This document shows positions 39,927-45,000 of a DNA stretch of 45,000 bases, piece after piece. The notes beneath the pieces were generated by a model, which did not search any database, was not told where the DNA came from, and saw nothing but the letters and a program-made list of their open reading frames with translations. Made by a program: the position numbers and the translations under genes. Positions within the stretch are counted from its first letter, which is position 1. The number at the start of each line of letters is the position of its first letter. The DNA comes from Prorocentrum cordatum (Eukaryota; Sar; Dinophyceae; Prorocentrales; Prorocentraceae): contig CAUYUJ010012792.1 of the NCBI GenBank assembly GCA_963575745.1, forward strand, positions 175,343 through 220,342. Reading direction: 5' to 3'.

Positions 39927-41766
39927 GCGGGCAGTCTGGCCCACGACGTCAGTGCCCACTGGCACAGGCACTCGCGCCCTTTCGGCTCCGGGCCACCTTT
40001 TAACACCTCCAAACTTCGCTTCCGCGACGTTGTCTCCGCCCTTGACGAAGTGTGTCCGAGTCGTCCGTTTCCCCGTCTTGGCCGCCCTCGTGGCCGCTGC
40101 TGCCGACTTCTTGCGGTGACCGACGGGGTACTGCTGCAGGGTTGTGTACTGTCGTTTCGAGTGGTTCGCAGACGCCACCTTCCCTGTGCCGATGGCCTTT
40201 GCGGCCCCTTTCCACACTTGGGCCCCGTCCACCCCCAAGATGGCCTTGGGGCCCACGCGCTTCACGAGCGCGGCTGTCACCTGGCAGTTCCCCCGGCGAC
40301 GACGACGACGAGGGCGAGGACGACGACGACGACCACGACGACGACGAGGACGACGACGACGACGACCACGACGAGGAGGACGACGACGACGACGACGAGG
40401 AGGAGGAGGAGGAGGAGGAGGGGGGCGACGACGACGACGAGGAGCAGGAGGAGGACGACGACGAGGGACTTCCGCCTGCTCCCGCGGATGTCCTCTCGCC
40501 GCCCCTCCTTTGTGAAACCCGTGCCCTCGGACCTCCTTCTTCGACTCTGGCGGTGAGCTGGCTCCCTTTTTGGTGACCTTGTTGGGGAGACGGACGTAGC
40601 TGGTCTCGTTGGTGCTCCTGCGCACCACGGCGAGCACCCTGCCCCTGTGTTTCGTGACTGCTGGGTCTGTGCGCTTCGCCAAGACTCGTGTGCTGTCTGC
40701 TTCGGCCACGCCGTCCTCGATCCGAAGTTTCTCGCCCTCTCTCTCCTCCGCCCAAGCCGTGGCACGACGAGCGAAGTTCCAGACGCGAACGACCTGTCCC
40801 AGACCAAGTGCACGGAACGTTCCACAGAGGGCTCGGGGAAGGGAAGAGAAGGACAGGTGGGCCTGTCGGCGCCCCACTGGGCAGAAGAAAGGCACTTGGT
40901 CTGGGTGGCACCTCGCGCCGTAGAGAGCGAGCACCCTCGCGTATTGGCTGGCCTTCAAGCGGGTGTCCTCCCCCTCGGGTGCGTCCTTCTTCTTGAACCC
41001 ACCCCCGCTCCCCGTCGCGTAGTGCAGGGGGGTGAAAACCTCCTGGGGGACCCACGCTCGACACCCCGCTGTGCCGCAGCGGAGCTGTTTGACCTCCCGT
41101 TTTGTTTTGACAGCCAACTTCCCCTTGCAGAACCAACACGTGCGGAACTTGAGGCCTGGGATGAGACCGTGCGCCTTCACGTATGCTAGGGCCTTCTTCT
41201 CTGTGTCTGTGCTTGCGAGCAGGGCCGGGTACGTGACCTCCAACGCTGCAGCCGACCGAAGGCGCCCCGCTTCTTGCGCAGCCCTGATGGCCGCCAGTTC
41301 CGTGTCGCTCCGGTACGGAACGGAGTCGAACAGGGCCTCTCCCCCTCGTCATCCTGCAGCTCCTCCTCGCCGTCCTCCTCGTCCTCCGTGTCCTTTTGTT
41401 CCTCCTGTTCCTCCTCCTCCTCCTCGTCGTCCTCCTTCTCCTCCTCCTCGTCCTCGTCCTCGTCGTCCGCCTCCTGCTCCGTGGCCCCGGGAGACGGACA
41501 AGTTTTTCGATCTCCGTCCAGCCGCGGATAGGAGGACTGAGCCCTCCCGCCGTGCCGGCCTTGGCCTTGCCCGTCAGAGGCGCCGGGCGAGCGGCGTGCG
41601 GGTGGGCGTACCCGTGCTGGCCGCCCCGCTTGTGCGGGCGCGGGCCCTTCCACCCAAGCTTCCTGCACCTCCGTCGTTCCTGGGGAACCAGCGCAGCAGC
41701 AGGCCGCTTCAGCGCCTTCCGGACACGAGCGAACCCCCGGGTCACCTTCATGGCCGTCTTCGCCAT
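39927..41766 (-). CDS. IS1595/ISXO2 (Merlin)-like DDE transposase gene, main exon
   Basis: The ATG at 41766 begins MAKTAMKV...ALKRPAA, a leader common on dinoflagellate proteins. An acidic Glu/Asp tract follows (41365-41475), then a zinc ribbon C-W-F-C ... C-G-T-A-G-C (about 41065-41135). The transposase core follows: D1 in AEADST (Asp at 40695-40697), KHRGRVLAVV and YVRLPNKVTKKGA, D2 in ILGVDGAQVWKG (Asp at 40227-40229), and GGDNVAEAKFGGVKRW with the third acidic/Asn position (Glu at 40020-40022). A low-complexity CGT/CTC-derived insert (40288-40468) lies between D1 and D2. Two frame changes are needed, near 41490 and 41340, both at G-runs on the coding strand. Activity is uncertain; it may be a domesticated or decayed copy. 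The family assignment rests on motif order recalled from related proteins. Confidence 0.7.
40288..40468. repeat. ACG/AGG triplet insert inside the transposase gene
   Basis: ACGACG and GGAGGA triplets on the + strand keep the coding frame open (Arg/Pro in the transposase frame) and separate D1 from D2. The flanking coding sequence is normal. Confidence 0.85.
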
Positions 41767-42113
41767 GGCACCGGGGCGAGAAGACATGCGCACGCGCAGT
41801 GTTCCTGGCCAGACCCGTCCTGCCTCCGCCTGGCGGCGCCGCGTCACCTTCGGAGCGCGCGGGCGCCAGCGCGCGCGCAGGGGTCAGGACGGGCCTGTCC
41901 TGGAGCACTGCCCATGCGCAGGTGGCCCCGCAGATTTCCGCCGCGGCGGCGCGCGCCTCCCCCCAGGCGCGGTGGCCCCCGCTGCAGCAGGAAACAGCGA
42001 TAGCGTTAGGCGGAGCAGGCGGGCTGGCGATGGCGCGTGCCCCGCCCGGTGGTGCCAGGCGAGCGCTGTGTTTTTTTCGACAGCGCCCCCGCGCCGTTCT
42101 CCCCCAACTCGTC
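41767..42113. other. Intergenic region between two - strand genes
   Basis: GC-rich, 347 bp from the stop at 42114 to the ATG at 41766. Several GGCGC runs; no promoter motif or spliced-leader acceptor could be singled out. Confidence 0.5.
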
Positions 42114-42847
42114 TCACACGTAAGCAGACAAGATTGCCCTGGCCACGACCCCGTCGTCGCGGTCGTCTGTGAAAAGAATGAACGGCCCGTCTTCGCGGAC
42201 CCAGTCCCCTGGGGCACCGTGCAACCCCGAACCGGAAAGCAAACTATTCAAGAGAGCTTGTGTCTGGAAGTCGGGCCAACCCCAATTGTGCCGCGCAGCG
42301 ACTACAAAACACACGCGGGGCACCCACCTTTGGTCGGCGCCACCAAGCACGTCTGCAAGAGTCCGGGCGTCTCGGAAGTTGGGCTGGGGCAGGGCGCACA
42401 GGAGGCGAGAGTCTGCTGCGGGAGTCCACAGGGGCGGGATGTGCCATTGCCCAGGCGGCACGCGGCACCAGCAGTCGCACCACCAGAGCCGGCCCGTGCT
42501 GGCAGCCTTGTGGCAAGCCTCCTGCGCCACAGCCAAAGGCAAGCCTGCGGCATTGGAAGCGGCGGTGAGGCGGACCCAGGGAGTGTTGCCCGCCGCAGAC
42601 AAAACCGCCAATGCCTCAAGCAGGCGGGACGGCGGGTCTGCCGCCGCGGCCACTGGCGGAGGACGCAGCGACCAGGAGCCTCCAGGTGCCGCTGCACCCC
42701 CCTCGCCGCGGGATGCCTCTCCGTTGCGGCTGCTGCTCGTCGGCGGGCCGCGCCCGCCGGAGTGGCGGTCGAGGAACTGCTGCGTGGCGGTGCGCCTGCG
42801 GATGGGGGACGTTCGTCGTCGTCGTCGTCGCCCTCGCCCTCGCCCTG

Positions 42848-42907
<60 letters not shown>

Positions 42908-42913
42908 CGTCGT

Positions 42914-42979
<66 letters not shown>

Positions 42980-43735
42980 TCGTCGTCGTCGTCGTCGTCG
43001 TCTGTCCTCTTTCTCCTCCTTAGCGTCGTCGTCGTCGCCCTCGTCGTGCAGGGTCGGCGGCGCTGGCCGCAAGGCCCCCCCGTCGTCAGAGTGGGAAGAA
43101 CAACGCACACGGAAGTCCCCCTGAGAAACGAGCCTGGCGCTGTCGCGCTGCTCCTGCTTGGCCCTCGCCGCCGCGCGCCACGTGGCGGCCTTCGCTGCGT
43201 CGCCCTGCTGCTCCAGCTCCTGCGCTTCCAGCTCAGCGTGGTGAAGCAGAGCCACACGGGCGCGGCGCCGGGCCACCCAGACCGCGGGCTCGTCCGACAC
43301 ATCCCGGCGCCGGCGCCGCGGCCGCAGCGCCTCCGCCAGCTGGCGCAGACTCCTCTGGGAGAAGGAGGACGACGACGAGAATGACGACGACGATGACGAA
43401 GAGGAGGAGGAGAAGGACCACGACGATGAAACTGGAATTTCCAATCTCCCGCCGCTCTGGATGTACGGCAAGATGTGCCCTGCCGACCCGCCGAATGCCC
43501 ACGGGCGCTCTGGCGGCTCGTCCAGGATCGGCCCCTGCCGGAATCGCGGCGGCACGGCGAGCGCGACCACCCCAAGCCAGTGGGACAGACCGGCGAGGCA
43601 TCGCAGCCGCGCGCGGCCTGGCGCAGAAGCTGCCGTGCAGGGGGGGCCCAGCACCCCCCTCTTCCAGCGCGGGCGCTCCATGCTGGATGAAGCAGCACTG
43701 GCTGGAACCCAAACGGCAACGCATGGCACTTGCAC
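42114..43735 (-). CDS. Unidentified protein gene, split by a CGT array
   Basis: Two protein-like parts lie on the same strand. The first (about 43560-43050) has PPRFRQGPILDEPPERPWAF, GHILPYIQSGGRLEI, a Ser tract and a helical stretch VARRRARVALLHHAELEAQE with AAKAATWRAAARAKQEQRD, probably coiled coil, then an acidic tail. The second (about 42700-42114) has PPSRLLEALAVLSAAG, VRLTAASNAAGLPLAVAQEA, WWCDCWC, RWVPRVCFVVAARHNWGWP and ends FILFTDDRDDGVVARAILSA before TGA at 42114. The CGT array at 42812-43040 joins them with a frame change, so the array may be coding, an intron, or an expansion that broke the gene. No family is recognised. The start at 43735 is the first plausible upstream ATG only. 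Confidence 0.45.
42812..43040. repeat. CGT triplet array inside the unidentified gene
   Basis: CGT triplets with CCCTCGCCCTCG and CGTCCGTCGTCC interruptions; Thr-, Asp- or Arg-rich depending on frame. Confidence 0.93.
43363..43432. repeat. GAC/GAG array
   Basis: Short GAC and GAG triplet tract encoding the Ser tract of the unidentified gene on the - strand. Confidence 0.85.
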
Positions 43736-44040
43736 GGATCCATAATGCGCAACAGGATCAGTCTGCCACCCTCACCGTCCTCTACCGTGTGCGCCGTCGT
43801 GTGCCTCATGCCTGCTGTTCACGTCTGTGCCCGCCCTACTCCCTCCCCGCGCTTCGGGCACGTATGCGATCCACAACGGAAGGGCTTGGGGAAAGAGGCG
43901 CCGATGATACATGGGACGTGTTGGGGGAACGAAGTCGACGGCGCGAAAGTCGGCAGTTCCATTGATGCCTTTTCCATGCTCCGCAGGATGGACCGCACAC
44001 GTGCCCGGAGCGTGAATGAGCCCCCCCCCCTCCGGCCCTC

Positions 44041-44395
44041 CATCCCTCGCCCTTTGTGCCTCCTCCTCATGAGCCATTTTTCCTTCCTTCCCTCCTCTTC
44101 CCAGTTTCCTCCTCCCTTCTCTTCTTCCCTTCTCCCTACCCCCTCCTCCCTCCTGCAATCCCTCCCTTTCCTCTTCGTCGTCCTCCTCCTCCTCCCTCCT
44201 CCTCCCTCCTCCTCCTCCTCCTCCTTCTCCTCTTCCTCCTCCTCCCTGATCCATCTCCCCCTCCTCCACTCTCTCCCCTCCTCCTCTTCGTCCTCGTCCC
44301 CGTCGTCGTCCTCCTCCTTCTCCCCCTGTTCCCCCTCCTCTTCCTCCCCTCTCCTCCTTCTTCCTCCTCCTCCTCCTCCTCCTCCTCCCTCGCGA
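44041..44395. repeat. CTC/TTC pyrimidine array
   Basis: CTC triplets with TTC and CGT sub-blocks over about 350 bases. The interval 43736-44040 is mixed sequence without a recognised gene. Confidence 0.92.
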
Positions 44396-44734
44396 GGCCA
44401 CCTGCGCCAGCTCGAGGAGGAAGTCTCGGCGGCTTCCGCGGCGCCGCCGCCGCAGCACCTTGCCGCGGACGCCGACGACGAGGCCGCCAGTCGGCGCTGC
44501 CGCCGCCGCCCGCCCCCGCGCCGCCGTCGCCGTCGACGTCGCCGTCGAAGTACCGAAGCCGCTGCTCGTCCTGGAGAGCTCTCGCCGCCACGGCTGGATT
44601 CTCCAGAGGCCTCCGGTGGCCTCTGGAGGTCACCAGAGGCCTGCAGATGCCCCCCGAGGGGCCGAACACGTTCAGAAGCCTTGCTGTTCGAGTCTCGTTC
44701 TCGGAGCTCGAGCCTCGGTGGTGGTGGCACGGAG
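44396..44734. other. GC-rich sequence with a 9-bp hairpin, no confirmed gene
   Basis: CCAGAGGCC-TCCGGT-GGCCTCTGG at 44600-44623 and repeated CCAGAGGCC words up to 44643. Frames on both strands are open but unrecognised. Confidence 0.5.
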
Positions 44735-45000
44735 GATGAGGCTGACGAGGGTGATTGTGATGTTGGAGGTCGTGTCGCTGATGAAGGTGGTGATGACGGC
44801 GACGATACCGAAAATGACGATTGCGATGACGACGATTCAGGTGATGTCTGATTGTGGAGGCGACGATGGCAAAGCCGAGAGTGGCGGTGATGCTTATGCC
44901 GCTGCTGACGATGATGACTCTGACGATGACGATGATGGTGATGCTGATGATGCTGCCGTTGCTGCTGCTGCTGCTGCTGCTCCTGCTGTTGCTGCTGCTG
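44735..45000. repeat. GAT then GCT array, running off the window
   Basis: GGTGAT and GACGAT triplets pass to GCTGCTGCT at the end of the window. Confidence 0.93.

Overview
The window looks like nuclear DNA of a dinoflagellate, probably a photosynthetic, peridinin-type species. The reasons are: a relic of the dinoflagellate spliced leader at 7719-7736; a gene starting MAKTAMKV...KRPAA, a leader often seen on dinoflagellate nuclear proteins; fragments of dinoflagellate-style LINEs; the last exon of a PsbQ/Psb31-like protein and an exon with a plastid signal/transit/lumen leader, both nuclear; high GC; and very heavy simple-sequence and palindromic repeat content. No bacterial operon, rRNA, tRNA or CRISPR array was seen. 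The species cannot be named from this window.

Layout. 0-3 kb: a GC-rich inverted-repeat element, a tandem repeat and two long triplet arrays. 3.8-4.8 kb: a decayed LINE tail on the + strand. 5-10 kb: telomere-like, TG, GGA and AAT-like arrays, and the spliced-leader relic. 10.4-15.4 kb (- strand): a LINE with endonuclease, broken reverse transcriptase, zinc fingers and an accessory ORF. 16-29 kb: the most palindrome-rich part, with six copies of one palindromic family, five copies of a 187-bp inverted-repeat family, a TTAA-bounded element, a 90-bp satellite and two plastid-protein exons (18.19 and 24.2 kb, + strand). 31.2-37.8 kb: a nest of tandem arrays in mirrored order around a GGGACAGTGG minisatellite. 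39.1-41.8 kb (- strand): an IS1595/ISXO2 (Merlin)-like DDE transposase gene with one predicted intron. 42.1-43.7 kb (- strand): an unidentified protein gene. 44.1-45 kb: CTC, GAT and GCT arrays.

Only about a fifth of the window is convincingly protein coding. Most long open frames are translations of triplet arrays and are not genes. The LINE and the transposase gene both carry single-base frame changes, in the transposase at G-runs, so decay and assembly indels cannot be separated from the sequence alone. The recognised genes do not form a pathway: two relate to plastid photosynthesis, the others to mobile elements.
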